DNA of 64,000 nt from Algoriphagus ratkowskyi. GTDB lineage: Bacteria; Bacteroidota; Bacteroidia; Cytophagales; Cyclobacteriaceae. Both the position numbers and the translations under genes were made by a program. How positions within the stretch are numbered: the first letter of the stretch is position 1; the number at the start of each line of letters is the position of its first letter. This document shows, one piece after another, positions 44,147 through 52,737 of this stretch. The DNA lies in NCBI RefSeq assembly GCF_002150505.1, contig NZ_MSSV01000002.1, positions 248,001 to 312,000 of the forward strand, read 5' to 3'. Under the pieces are notes generated by a model. The model worked only from the letters and a program-made list of their open reading frames with translations. It ran no database searches and had not been told where the DNA came from.

Positions 44147-44995
44147 TCATTCCTTTTCTTCAAATTCATCCATATAGGCTTCTAAATTTTCTCTGCATTG
44201 ATCTAAAAAAACTGTTCTGCTTTTCTTTCTTGATCTGATTTCGAGAAAAGTTCTGTAATAGTCATTCAACTCTTTGCCGAATAGCTCTCCGATGGAAGTA
44301 GCTAGTTCTGCAATGCTTGCACTACCGTTATTTACGGCAGAGGATGTTTTCAATGCATATACCAACTCCACCAGATCAGCTTTTTTTCCACTCCAGTATA
44401 ACTGCCGTTTTTTCTCAGAATCATAAGGATTGTCGTAAACTTTTAGAATCCGTAGTTGGTCATGGATATAATCAGCCAACGCCAACGTACCCATTATTCT
44501 GGCAAAGTATAGCGTATATACTGTGCAATATCTGGTGTCGAGTGTATGCCAGAATAGATTAGGTTTATAAACAGGAGCTTGTGCACTTCTTAAGAAAAAC
44601 ACTCTATCCTGATTCTCCTTTTTCATCAATAGGTAATTGTAAAGGTTTTGGTTGTTTTGCAGAAACTCATTTATACTGATCAGTTCCTTTTCGTAAAACT
44701 TTTTGATTTCCTTTTCAGGCCCTGATGGTTTGATCGACTCCATATTAAAAAGCTCAGAGAAATAGACAGATTCTTTGAGAAAGTTTGACATGTGATTTTT
44801 AAAGAATTCTATCTCTTCTTGCTCAGATTCAAAATCATACTTGTCCATAAAGAGCTTGATCTCATCCATGGCCATGTCTACCAGATGAAAGGCTGATTCA
44901 AACTGGATAAGTTTATTTTCCCCATCCAACTTCAGAATATCCAGATTCTTTTTCAAGTTGGTAAGTATCTGAATTGAAATTTCGATAATGTTCAT
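44147..44995 (-). CDS. RteC family protein (first of a tandem pair)
   Basis: A 282-residue RteC-type protein with the C-terminal signature YWSGKKADLVELVYALKTSS, then YYRTFLEIRSRKKSRTVFLDQ. The N-terminal block FFKNHMSNFLKESVYFSELFNMESIKPSG aligns with its neighbour's FFKEYKPMFLKELIFYSELTYLESKKPIG. The two are clearly paralogues but well diverged, so the duplication is old. It starts 23 bases after the stop of the Crp-terpene synthase gene and is very likely co-transcribed with it. Confidence 0.88.
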   Translation of the reverse strand: MNIIEISIQILTNLKKNLDILKLDGENKLIQFESAFHLVDMAMDEIKLFMDKYDFESEQEEIEFFKNHMSNFLKESVYFSELFNMESIKPSGPEKEIKKFYEKELISINEFLQNNQNLYNYLLMKKENQDRVFFLRSAQAPVYKPNLFWHTLDTRYCTVYTLYFARIMGTLALADYIHDQLRILKVYDNPYDSEKKRQLYWSGKKADLVELVYALKTSSAVNNGSASIAELATSIGELFGKELNDYYRTFLEIRSRKKSRTVFLDQCRENLEAYMDEFEEKE

Positions 44996-45018
44996 GACAT
45001 GTTAGTTAAATTACTCAC

Positions 45019-46572
45019 TCAGGTCGTCTTATACCTAGATGAAATTGATAGAGACCAATGGACGGAACCTGCTATCTTATATTTAATCTGTTTGAGGTAT
45101 TTGAGGACTCCGTTGTTTTCAGGCCTGAATTCATCTCGCCAAATTCTATCCAGTTTCATAAATTCCTCGAGCACCGCGGCATGTTCATCCAGAATTGCCT
45201 GTTGAGCGGTTGTAAAATCCATCTTTTTATGATGCATCAAAAGCGCAATGATATTCATAAAGTCTCCCTGAGATTCTTCTTTATTGTAAGAAATCAGGTC
45301 ATTGGAAAGATAGATCAGCTTAGCTCCCAACTGTCGTAGCTGATCTGTCCGTAGCCAATCAGCTCCATCACTTTTGAACTTATCCACGGATTCAAAGGAG
45401 CAAAGTGCGAGGGCTAAATTTCCACCGGAGAAATATGGACGGCTTTGCCGGTATTCGTCCAATGAAGGAGGATGACCGCTATCTTTATGTTCTGATTCGG
45501 CCTTGTTATATTTGAGATAAAGGAGAACCTCTGAGAATACCATATCCATTAGATCTGTATTATATGTGACCATTTCCTTAAATTCCGTTGCCAGATCCAC
45601 AAATGCGTTTAGATATACAAAAATCCTTGAGGGAATGTATTCCATCTGTTTTTCATTGATAATAGCTTCAATTCCATTTAGCAGATAGCTCCAAAAGTTC
45701 GCTTTTTGTCCTACCGGCAAATTATCAGTCATGTCATCTAGATAGAACAGCCAGAGGTATAACTTGGATATCCACACCCCTTTCTCAAAATCAATTTCAG
45801 GATAAAGACAGGAGGATAAATAGCTGAGCTTTTGTTTTTTGTAATAATCTACTTCCTCATTGTTCCTGAAAATCGAATGGAAATTAATCGCCCATGACAC
45901 TGACTGGTCTTCAATCTCTACTGCATCGTTGTGAACATAGGCTGGAAATGGACATTTAAGCAATTTTTCAAGTTGCTTATTCACTCTACTAACCTTCCCA
46001 ATTTTAGGAAACGACTTTATACGAGCAGCGGTGGCGTAACTTACTCCCAGCAAACTTGCTTTCTCCTTATTGGTTAGGTCATATTTGAAAGAAGGAAATT
46101 TCTCCTCTATTACTCGGATTTTATCCCGATAATTCATCTGAGTAAACGCATGCCATTCGAAATCCGCATTGCGGACTTTTGCAATTTGGGATTTAGAAAA
46201 ATCCGTAAAATCTGGGATTTCTTTTAGCAATAGCTCTTCATTGTGATATGAAAGACTGATGTAAACGGAATCGCCGAGTGCTTTGAAATGATATTTGCTG
46301 GGAATCTGCGTCTGGTAGGATTCGAAGTCCATAAAGACATCGCCAGGAAAGTATAGTCGGGACAATTTCCCGGTGTAGTACATCCCTATCAATCCTTTCA
46401 CAAGAAATCTGGATTCATTTTCCACTGCACCTGCATCACGAATAATAATTTTTCTTTTAGCCTGTCGCAGGTCCAAAAATGGTACAAGCTTTTTAAAAGC
46501 TGCATCACCAACTTTACCTTCAAGACTAAAAAGGGTTTTTAGAACCTTTGGGTCCAATTCATACCTTTCCAT
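45019..46572 (-). CDS. Fusion of a Crp/Fnr-type regulator with a class I terpene synthase
   Basis: A 517-residue protein of two complete parts. Residues about 1-200 are a Crp/Fnr-like regulator: a cyclic-nucleotide-binding-like beta roll (VENESRFLVKGLIGMYY, YFPGDVFMDFESYQTQIPS) and a helix-turn-helix at about 166-187 (LTNKEKASLLGVSYATAARI). The cAMP-contacting RxS motif is not seen. Residues about 205-517 are a bacterial class I terpene cyclase. It begins CPFPAYVHNDAVEIEDQSVS and has the metal motif D279-D-M-T-D283 and the pyrophosphate-sensor R378, exactly 46 residues before N424 of the NSE triad (N424, S428, E432 with K431), and a C-terminal R513-Y514 pair. All ionisation residues are intact, so an active cyclase on a prenyl diphosphate is expected. 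It heads the RteC operon. Confidence 0.9.
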   Translation of the reverse strand: MERYELDPKVLKTLFSLEGKVGDAAFKKLVPFLDLRQAKRKIIIRDAGAVENESRFLVKGLIGMYYTGKLSRLYFPGDVFMDFESYQTQIPSKYHFKALGDSVYISLSYHNEELLLKEIPDFTDFSKSQIAKVRNADFEWHAFTQMNYRDKIRVIEEKFPSFKYDLTNKEKASLLGVSYATAARIKSFPKIGKVSRVNKQLEKLLKCPFPAYVHNDAVEIEDQSVSWAINFHSIFRNNEEVDYYKKQKLSYLSSCLYPEIDFEKGVWISKLYLWLFYLDDMTDNLPVGQKANFWSYLLNGIEAIINEKQMEYIPSRIFVYLNAFVDLATEFKEMVTYNTDLMDMVFSEVLLYLKYNKAESEHKDSGHPPSLDEYRQSRPYFSGGNLALALCSFESVDKFKSDGADWLRTDQLRQLGAKLIYLSNDLISYNKEESQGDFMNIIALLMHHKKMDFTTAQQAILDEHAAVLEEFMKLDRIWRDEFRPENNGVLKYLKQIKYKIAGSVHWSLSISSRYKTT

Positions 46573-46633
46573 AATGGTATATCCATAAGATGTAACAATA
46601 CTTCCGATTCCTATACTTCTTGCCGAAGTTCCA

Positions 46634-46691
46634 CAAATTCAATTGCCTTTACAGTTGATGATCAACTGTTGAATTTGCCTATTGCCTTTAC
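46634..46691. promoter_or_regulatory. Palindrome and repeats upstream of the Crp-terpene synthase gene
   Basis: ACAGTTGATGATCAACTGT (46651-46669) is a near-perfect palindrome with three central bases. It is flanked by an outer inverted pair CAAATTCA/TGAATTTG, and ATTGCCTTTAC occurs twice (46642-46652, 46681-46691), with a third partial copy near 46821. The site lies about 80-100 bases before the start of the fusion gene and in the region shared with the divergent MauE-like gene, as expected for an operator. The TTGAT/ATCAA half-sites resemble FNR half-sites but with one base between them in place of four. Confidence 0.55.
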
Positions 46692-46867
46692 TGAGTGAAA
46701 AAACAGTAGTTCATTTTAAATTCACATTACCTAAAAACCAAGTAATCAATGACTTTATTTTTCAAAAATTTCATAATTGTATAATTGATACACTTTTTAA
46801 GTTTACTACCCACCTTGTGAATTGCCTTTTTTTAAAAGCCTCAACTTCCCATCAAATATAAAACTGA

Positions 46868-47314
46868 ATGGAAAACACAGAAAAATCAGCTATCCCAAGC
46901 ACCCTGCTGATCCTCTTGTGGGGCTATACAGGGTTGGATAAATTTATCCGTTGGGAAGACAGCAGAAAAGCATTCCATAACCAGACCTTTCCGGCAGAGT
47001 TAGCGGAAATACTGGTCTATGCAGTACCGACTATTGAGTTGATGATTGCCATGCTCCTGCTCTTTTCATTTTCCCGATGGTGGGGATTTCTCGCAAGCAC
47101 TCTCCTCCTTGCGGTCTTCACCACCTATGTGGGACTGATTTGGGTGGGAGCTTTCCCAAGGGTTCCCTGCAACTGTGCAGGAATTTTGGAAACACTGGGA
47201 TGGGAAGCCCATTTCTTTCTGAACCTGGGCTTTATTCTAGTTAGCTCATTTGGGCTATGGTTTGAAAAAATTATCCAATCGAAAAAGCTATTACCTCAAA
47301 TTAGGATGGAATAA
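46868..47314 (+). CDS. MauE/DoxX-like redox-associated membrane protein
   Basis: A 148-residue membrane protein with four hydrophobic segments: STLLILLWGYTGLDKFI, LVYAVPTIELMIAMLLLF, WGFLASTLLLAVFTTYVGLIW and AHFFLNLGFILVSSFGLWF. A conserved PCNCAGILETLGWEAHFFLN block holds a Cys-x-Cys pair facing the periplasm. The pattern fits MauE, which handles electrons or disulfide formation for secreted cysteine-containing proteins. It stands ahead of a small exported peptide with two cysteines and near a TlpA-like protein gene, which makes a shared redox role plausible. Confidence 0.85.
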   Translation: MENTEKSAIPSTLLILLWGYTGLDKFIRWEDSRKAFHNQTFPAELAEILVYAVPTIELMIAMLLLFSFSRWWGFLASTLLLAVFTTYVGLIWVGAFPRVPCNCAGILETLGWEAHFFLNLGFILVSSFGLWFEKIIQSKKLLPQIRME

Positions 47315-47696
47315 CAGTCTCATAATTAAAAAAGCTGAGGATCCCAAAGAATCTCCAGCTTTTGATCAATAAAAGGGTAATGCAACTTTTACTTAAGGAT
47401 AAATTCACTTAAACTAATAAATAAGCTGTTCAAAAGAGGGGCAGGAAAAGGCACTATCCCACCCCAAAAAAATATTCTCATTGAAGAATTTACCATCCTT
47501 ATTAAACTAACCCTGAATGGGTAGCAAATCATTACTTCGCCGCTCCAACAGATAGTAGATCGGAGCACTGTCTGAATCTGACGAAGAAAAGGGAGATGCC
47601 GAAAACCCTTTTTTAGAGTAGGCTAACAACCCCGCCATTTTTATGGCGAATAAACGGTTTTACCTGTTTTTGATCTGTTAAAAAACAGGACATATT
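47315..47696. other. Intergenic region before the DUF6520-like gene
   Basis: These 382 bases contain no convincing gene. A small perfect hairpin CGCCATTT/TTATGGCG-like (47632-47647) and a GTTAAAAAACAG stretch lie just before the peptide gene and may form its leader. Confidence 0.35.
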
Positions 47697-47948
47697 ATGA
47701 AAACTCTATTTAAAAGATTACCTGCCTTCGCCTTTGTATTGGCGGCATTCGCAGCCTTTGCATTCACGAGCCCCCAAGTAAGTGAATGGGGACAAATTGA
47801 TGAAACAACTTTTGTGAATGTGACTGGTTTAACTCCAGGCCCTAGTACTTATCAGTGTGATTCTGATCCACAAGCATGTACCAGATCTGCAGCGAATGAT
47901 TCAGCTCCAGTGATCAAACAAGGGCTTTTTATCAATAATATGGATTGA
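47697..47948 (+). CDS. Small exported DUF6520-like peptide
   Basis: An 83-residue precursor. A signal peptide (KRLPAFAFVLAAFAAFAFTS) is followed by a mature part of about 57 residues with two cysteines (YQCDSDPQACT), several Thr/Asn and no membrane segment. Design and neighbours (MauE-like gene before it, SusD/SusC/TlpA-like genes facing it) match small DUF6520-type proteins of Bacteroidota, which have no known function. The cysteines could be joined by the MauE- or TlpA-like proteins. A terminator follows after 30 bases. Confidence 0.75.
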   Translation: MKTLFKRLPAFAFVLAAFAAFAFTSPQVSEWGQIDETTFVNVTGLTPGPSTYQCDSDPQACTRSAANDSAPVIKQGLFINNMD

Positions 47949-47979
47949 TAATTTCGGACTTTAAACAAATAAAACATTA

Positions 47980-48010
47980 AAAGAGGGGAGCTTTACTCCT
48001 CTCTTTTTTT
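47980..48010. terminator. Terminator between the DUF6520-like and SusD genes
   Basis: An AGAGGGGAG arm and its imperfect complement form a stem with one bulge, preceded by A and followed by seven T. It lies between convergent genes and can serve both. Confidence 0.7.
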
Positions 48011-48023
48011 ATACCTCCATCAT

Positions 48024-49373
48024 TTAATCCAACTTTGGGTTTAGTGAAATCTCATTGGGAGGAATGGGAATAGTGTAACCGGATCCCTTGGGAAGTAGTG
48101 TTGCATCACTCTCATTATAACTTCTATTCAAAGTTATCGCATAAACAGGATCTTGATTTAAACGTCTCAAATCCATCCACCGAATACCTCTAAAAAGCAA
48201 TTCTTTACGTCGTTCTGCCAATATTCTTTTCATTAATTCCGAACCTGACAATTCCAACTCCTCAAAAGAATTTTTGATGTATCTATTACTTAAAAGTCTA
48301 TTTACATCTTGCAAAGCGATGTCCTCCTCCCCTATTCTAGCTGCTGCTTCAGCGCGATTCAAAAGCACTTCATCAACAGCAAGTCCTCCAAAATCATAGA
48401 AATCCCCAGAGTACCTGCTCACAAGATTAACGTAGCCTGCTGTTCTGGCCGTATCAAATAAAACTGTCTTTCTTAAATCAAGTGAATCATATAAATCATA
48501 TAGTGCAGGATGCACAAATTGCTCTTTATTAAAGGTTATTCTGGTACTTACGACATTAACCTGATGAATGATCTCCGTATTAAAGCGGGGAAAAGTATAG
48601 GAATTCCCCGAAGACAATGTATTAAAGTTCATCAATTGATTACCAATAGAAAGTGCGATTCCAGCATGTTCGAAAACTTCATCATACTTCTGCATCACTA
48701 AATAAACCCTACTGAGCAAGGCTTCTGCTGACCATTTAGATGCTCGCGTCAGAATCTCCTGTTTATCGGGTAAATTGGCACTGGCAAAATCCAAGTCTGA
48801 TATAATCAACTCATACACTTCTGCAGTATTGGAAAGCCCAGTCGCCAAATTGAGATCAGCTGAAGTTCTAATTGGAATAGCGGCTAATGAAGTTTGCTCA
48901 GGATCATAAGGTGCTGCAAAAACCTGCATAAGCGAAAAATGTCCAAATGCTCTGCTGAACATTGCCGCTCCTTGTAATTCCAATGCTCTTAGTCTTTCTG
49001 TTTCATTCCTTGGCTTAAAGTCTTTTAACCCATCAAGCACCAAGTTTGCATAATAAATCATTTGGTAATTGAGAGTCCAATCAATAACCAAGTCATTTTG
49101 GGAGTACACTTCTTTTTCCCAGAAATAAACAGCCCTCTCTTCGGGCGACATTATGGTCAACAGACTTGGCCCCAATACCATGTCATCTGAGCCCAAAAGA
49201 GCAAGCGAACCTGCTGAATTCAAATACCTGGGCTCGGCATCCAAAATAGCCTGAAAATCATCCAGCGAATTTGGAATTACCAAACTCTTTTGAGGCTTGG
49301 CATCCAAGAAATCCTCACAGCCTGTAAGCGATATCGCTACTAGAACTAATAATAACTTAACTAATTTATCCAT
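48024..49373 (-). CDS. SusD/RagB-like outer membrane lipoprotein
   Basis: A 449-residue substrate-binding lipoprotein, with lipobox VAISLTGCEDFLD (lipidated Cys19). SusD features include LNYQMIYYANLVLDGLKD, the RALELQGAAMFSRAFGHFSL helix, and the C-terminal LAERRKELLFRGIRWMDLRRL block. It is the partner of the SusC-type barrel encoded upstream, 144 bases away. The N-terminus AKPQKSLVIPNSLDDFQAIL is of the group linked to TlpA-like clusters, not to polysaccharide loci. It is the last gene of the operon. Confidence 0.93.
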   Translation of the reverse strand: MDKLVKLLLVLVAISLTGCEDFLDAKPQKSLVIPNSLDDFQAILDAEPRYLNSAGSLALLGSDDMVLGPSLLTIMSPEERAVYFWEKEVYSQNDLVIDWTLNYQMIYYANLVLDGLKDFKPRNETERLRALELQGAAMFSRAFGHFSLMQVFAAPYDPEQTSLAAIPIRTSADLNLATGLSNTAEVYELIISDLDFASANLPDKQEILTRASKWSAEALLSRVYLVMQKYDEVFEHAGIALSIGNQLMNFNTLSSGNSYTFPRFNTEIIHQVNVVSTRITFNKEQFVHPALYDLYDSLDLRKTVLFDTARTAGYVNLVSRYSGDFYDFGGLAVDEVLLNRAEAAARIGEEDIALQDVNRLLSNRYIKNSFEELELSGSELMKRILAERRKELLFRGIRWMDLRRLNQDPVYAITLNRSYNESDATLLPKGSGYTIPIPPNEISLNPKLD

Positions 49374-49517
49374 CTTATTTGTAGGTTAGAATAAGAATCC
49401 AAGGGGGCAGTTCCTGTTTTGCAGAAAACTGCCAGAGAAAGAGTAGGAATCGGATTTATAAACCATATGAAGAAAGCCTCACTACATTCTTTATCTGTTC
49501 CCTTGAGATTCAAAAGT

Positions 49518-52500
49518 TTAGAAATCGACCCTTAGGCCAAAAGAATATGTTCGAGGTATTTGCGTATTTCGAAAGTCAGGATCCCTCACGTCCTTTGCTG
49601 ACTTCCATAGAATCCCGAGATTATTGAGATAACTATACAGTTGAACCCTCCGAAATGGTAATCCAGGATAATTGGATTTATCAAAACTATAGGCTAACTG
49701 AATATCCTGGAGTCGGATATGATCCCCTTTCCTGACTTGTCCTGAGTGATGTAATTCAAAACTAGTTCTGTTGTTATTCACCACTAGTGGATCAGCCCCA
49801 ATCGATGTGAACTTTTCATCCCCTGGATTTTGCCAACGTATAGCGTAATCTGCATGCTGAAATCCTCCTCTGTTTAAGCTGGAGTAATCAATAGTCTCTC
49901 GTTTGAAATAATAACCCAATCTATAGGATATATTCATGGACAGTTCCCATCCCCTCCACCCAACTTGATTTCTTAAAGCGCCAAAATGTGTAGGAATTGC
50001 AGATCCATGATACTCGAGATCTTCAATCTCAGTTTGACTAAGTATGGCAGAATAATTAGTAGAGGGCTCCCCATCCAAATAACCCAAAGGAGCTCCCGAC
50101 TGAGGATCTAACCCTGCAAAGGGATAACTAAATAGGTATTGAAGTGGCTTACCTACTATTGGCGACGGAATTGCGAAAACACCTCCTCCACCATAGCTAG
50201 CTACATTCCTTACCAAAGGATCTTGGTCATATCGAGTCACCTTTTCCTGCATATAGGAATAAAATCCTGAAATAGTCCAAGAGAACTCCCCTTCTAAAAT
50301 ATGAGAAGTAAGTTCTACATCAGTTCCGTACGTTCTGGTATTTGCATAGTTCTTAGTGACTCTATTATTGCCAGATGAAGGAAAATAAGGTTGCTCACCA
50401 AATAAGTCCAACCCTTCCTTTCTGTAACCTTCTACAGAACCGCGCAAACGACTGCTGAACAATTCGAACTCCACACCTGCATTGATTATTTTGATTTTCT
50501 CCCATCTAGCTTGTGGGTTTGGTGGATTGAGAACACTTAACCAAGGCTGATTGACCCAGGGATTGAAAGACGCTCCGAAAAGTATAGCAGTAGTATAAGC
50601 AGTAGCTGCTGGATTCGTATTTCCGTTGAAACCATAACTAGCTTTCAATTTAAGATAGTCCAACCACGGTGCATCCATCCAAGACTCCTCTGAAGCGATC
50701 CATCCAATCCCAGCAGACCATAAAGGAACCCGCTTAAGGTTGGCTTCAACACCATATAGATTGGAGGCATCTGATCGGATTGATGCATTAAGCAGGTATT
50801 TGGACTTGAAGGTGTAGCCTGCATTTGCAAAATAAGAAAGGAATCGGTCTATGTTTCCATTGAAAGAATCAGCATAGTCAATGTAACTTTCAAAGCCTGT
50901 ATTGAGCTGCCTGTAGAGTACTTGATAATTTATAGAGGTAGGAATACCGGTATCTGGATCATAACCATAGGCTCTGCTACTGTTGGAGTTGGATTGCAAG
51001 TCCTTTACTTCAAAACCGGCTAAAGCGATAAGTTCATGAGCAGTATTCCATTTTTGATTAAAATTGAGCTGCCCACGCAAGTTGTGAGACTGCTGGTTTG
51101 TAGTGCCATAATCATAGATAGCTCCTTCTGGCATATTTCTTTGAACCTCACCTGCTGTGCCAAATTCTGTGAACAGATTCACCTGATTTCTAACAAAATA
51201 TGAACTCTCTGAATAGATCTGTTCCTGATGCAGCGAACTGTTCCAATACTGGTAATTCAATTGGGCTCCTAGACCTTTCCAAATCTTATAATCCAACCCT
51301 AGGTTAAGTCTGATTTCATTCTGCGTATTATGCAGTGGACTCAAGCCGATTTCTTCATACGGCCTATAGGCCCAGTCAAGAGCGCCTCGGTTCACAGCTT
51401 GCTGCTTAAAGCGCTCATTGAAATTCTGAAAGATAGGAAGTGCTTCTGCGCTATTTCCGACTAATCGATCATAAGGATTTAGACTATTGAGGTTGGGAAA
51501 ACCGTCCTTTGAACTGTTTTGGATTAAATATGTCCCCAAATTCAGTTTCAATTTATCGGCAAAGAATTTCCAGTTTTGTTGCCCGTTAAGGGTAAATCTA
51601 GTGCGACTTCTAGTTACTTCAGTGTCTTCATTATGATCATAACCCACCGAAAACAAATAGGAATATCCCTCACTTCCTCCACTTAGATCTAAAGCATACT
51701 GCTGGTTCACTGAAGGACGATAGAAATAATCCTGCAAATCTCCTCGTACATCCTGATTTTGATAGAGTGACTTCCGCTGGGAAAGTTCTTCATCACTTAA
51801 TTTACCATTGGTATTTGAAAACTGATCCTCTACCCAAGGAGAAATTGCCTGTTTATCGTAAGAATTATACCTGTTAGAATAGAATCCGGAGGAATACAGA
51901 CGTTCTTCTACATCCAAAAAATCTTGAATAGACATTTTGGGAGCGTAATACTGATCCCAAGCTTCTCCTATGGTCACGTTTGAATTTAGTCTCACCTGAA
52001 GGGGTGTTTCAAAATTTCCTCGCTTAGTCTTAATTACTATTACACCATTTCCTGCTCTGGCTCCCCAAATCGAAGCAGCTGTCGCATCTCGTAGCACGGT
52101 GATGCTTTCCACATCATTAGGATTGATGTTTTCGATGGGGCCGTCATACGCCAGATTATCCACCACAATCAGGGGTTGGTTGTTGTATAAAAACGTGCTC
52201 TTACCACGTATGCTGATATTTTGCCCTGGGCCCCGGTCAGTACCATCCCTATTGAATATTAGTCCAGGAGTCACATCCTCTAGCCTATCCAAAATATTGG
52301 TACCTACTCTTCGATTCACCAATTTATTATCTACTTGAACAAATGATCCCGCAGATCGCTCGGCACTCAGTTCTTGAAAACCAGTGGAGACTACTTCCAC
52401 AGAGGCTAAAGAAACCTCATCCTCCTGCAGAAAAATCTCCAAGGGATTTAAGATGGGGACGTGTATAGTAAGCTCTTTCGATACATAGCCTATATAGCTA

Positions 52501-52724
52501 AACACCAAAGTGTAAGTTCCCTTCTCTAATGATAGCGCAAATGACCCGTCATTTCCAGACACAACTCCCTTGGAAGTACCCTTTAATAATATGTTTACTC
52601 CTAACAGAGTCGTATTATTAGTTTCACTAAGCACTTTTCCCCGAATAGGAAGTAAGTCCTGCTGCATAGCATAACCATGAGCGCATAGCACCCACAGAAT
52701 CATCATAAGTAGTGATTTTTTCAT
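49518..52724 (-). CDS. SusC/RagA family TonB-linked outer membrane protein
   Basis: A 1068-residue TonB-dependent transporter. Signal peptide (LMMILWVLCAHGYA), CarboxypepD_reg-like domain (IRGKVLSETNNTTLLGVNIL), plug (ISIRGKSTFLYNNQPLIVVD and ITVLRDATAASIWGARAGNG) and a long barrel ending in FGLRVDF are all present. It is paired with the SusD-like lipoprotein gene downstream and preceded by a TlpA-like gene only 13 bases away. The substrate is unknown; lack of carbohydrate enzymes in the neighbourhood and the redox-type partners point towards peptides or metal complexes, as an inference. Confidence 0.95.
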   Translation of the reverse strand: MKKSLLMMILWVLCAHGYAMQQDLLPIRGKVLSETNNTTLLGVNILLKGTSKGVVSGNDGSFALSLEKGTYTLVFSYIGYVSKELTIHVPILNPLEIFLQEDEVSLASVEVVSTGFQELSAERSAGSFVQVDNKLVNRRVGTNILDRLEDVTPGLIFNRDGTDRGPGQNISIRGKSTFLYNNQPLIVVDNLAYDGPIENINPNDVESITVLRDATAASIWGARAGNGVIVIKTKRGNFETPLQVRLNSNVTIGEAWDQYYAPKMSIQDFLDVEERLYSSGFYSNRYNSYDKQAISPWVEDQFSNTNGKLSDEELSQRKSLYQNQDVRGDLQDYFYRPSVNQQYALDLSGGSEGYSYLFSVGYDHNEDTEVTRSRTRFTLNGQQNWKFFADKLKLNLGTYLIQNSSKDGFPNLNSLNPYDRLVGNSAEALPIFQNFNERFKQQAVNRGALDWAYRPYEEIGLSPLHNTQNEIRLNLGLDYKIWKGLGAQLNYQYWNSSLHQEQIYSESSYFVRNQVNLFTEFGTAGEVQRNMPEGAIYDYGTTNQQSHNLRGQLNFNQKWNTAHELIALAGFEVKDLQSNSNSSRAYGYDPDTGIPTSINYQVLYRQLNTGFESYIDYADSFNGNIDRFLSYFANAGYTFKSKYLLNASIRSDASNLYGVEANLKRVPLWSAGIGWIASEESWMDAPWLDYLKLKASYGFNGNTNPAATAYTTAILFGASFNPWVNQPWLSVLNPPNPQARWEKIKIINAGVEFELFSSRLRGSVEGYRKEGLDLFGEQPYFPSSGNNRVTKNYANTRTYGTDVELTSHILEGEFSWTISGFYSYMQEKVTRYDQDPLVRNVASYGGGGVFAIPSPIVGKPLQYLFSYPFAGLDPQSGAPLGYLDGEPSTNYSAILSQTEIEDLEYHGSAIPTHFGALRNQVGWRGWELSMNISYRLGYYFKRETIDYSSLNRGGFQHADYAIRWQNPGDEKFTSIGADPLVVNNNRTSFELHHSGQVRKGDHIRLQDIQLAYSFDKSNYPGLPFRRVQLYSYLNNLGILWKSAKDVRDPDFRNTQIPRTYSFGLRVDF

Positions 52725-52737
52725 GTTTTGTTAAGAT

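Noticed and set aside
47632..47647. Small CGCCATTTTTATGGCG hairpin as terminator of the MauE-like gene.
   Set aside because: It is more than 300 bases past the stop and has no T-run; more likely part of the leader of the small peptide gene.
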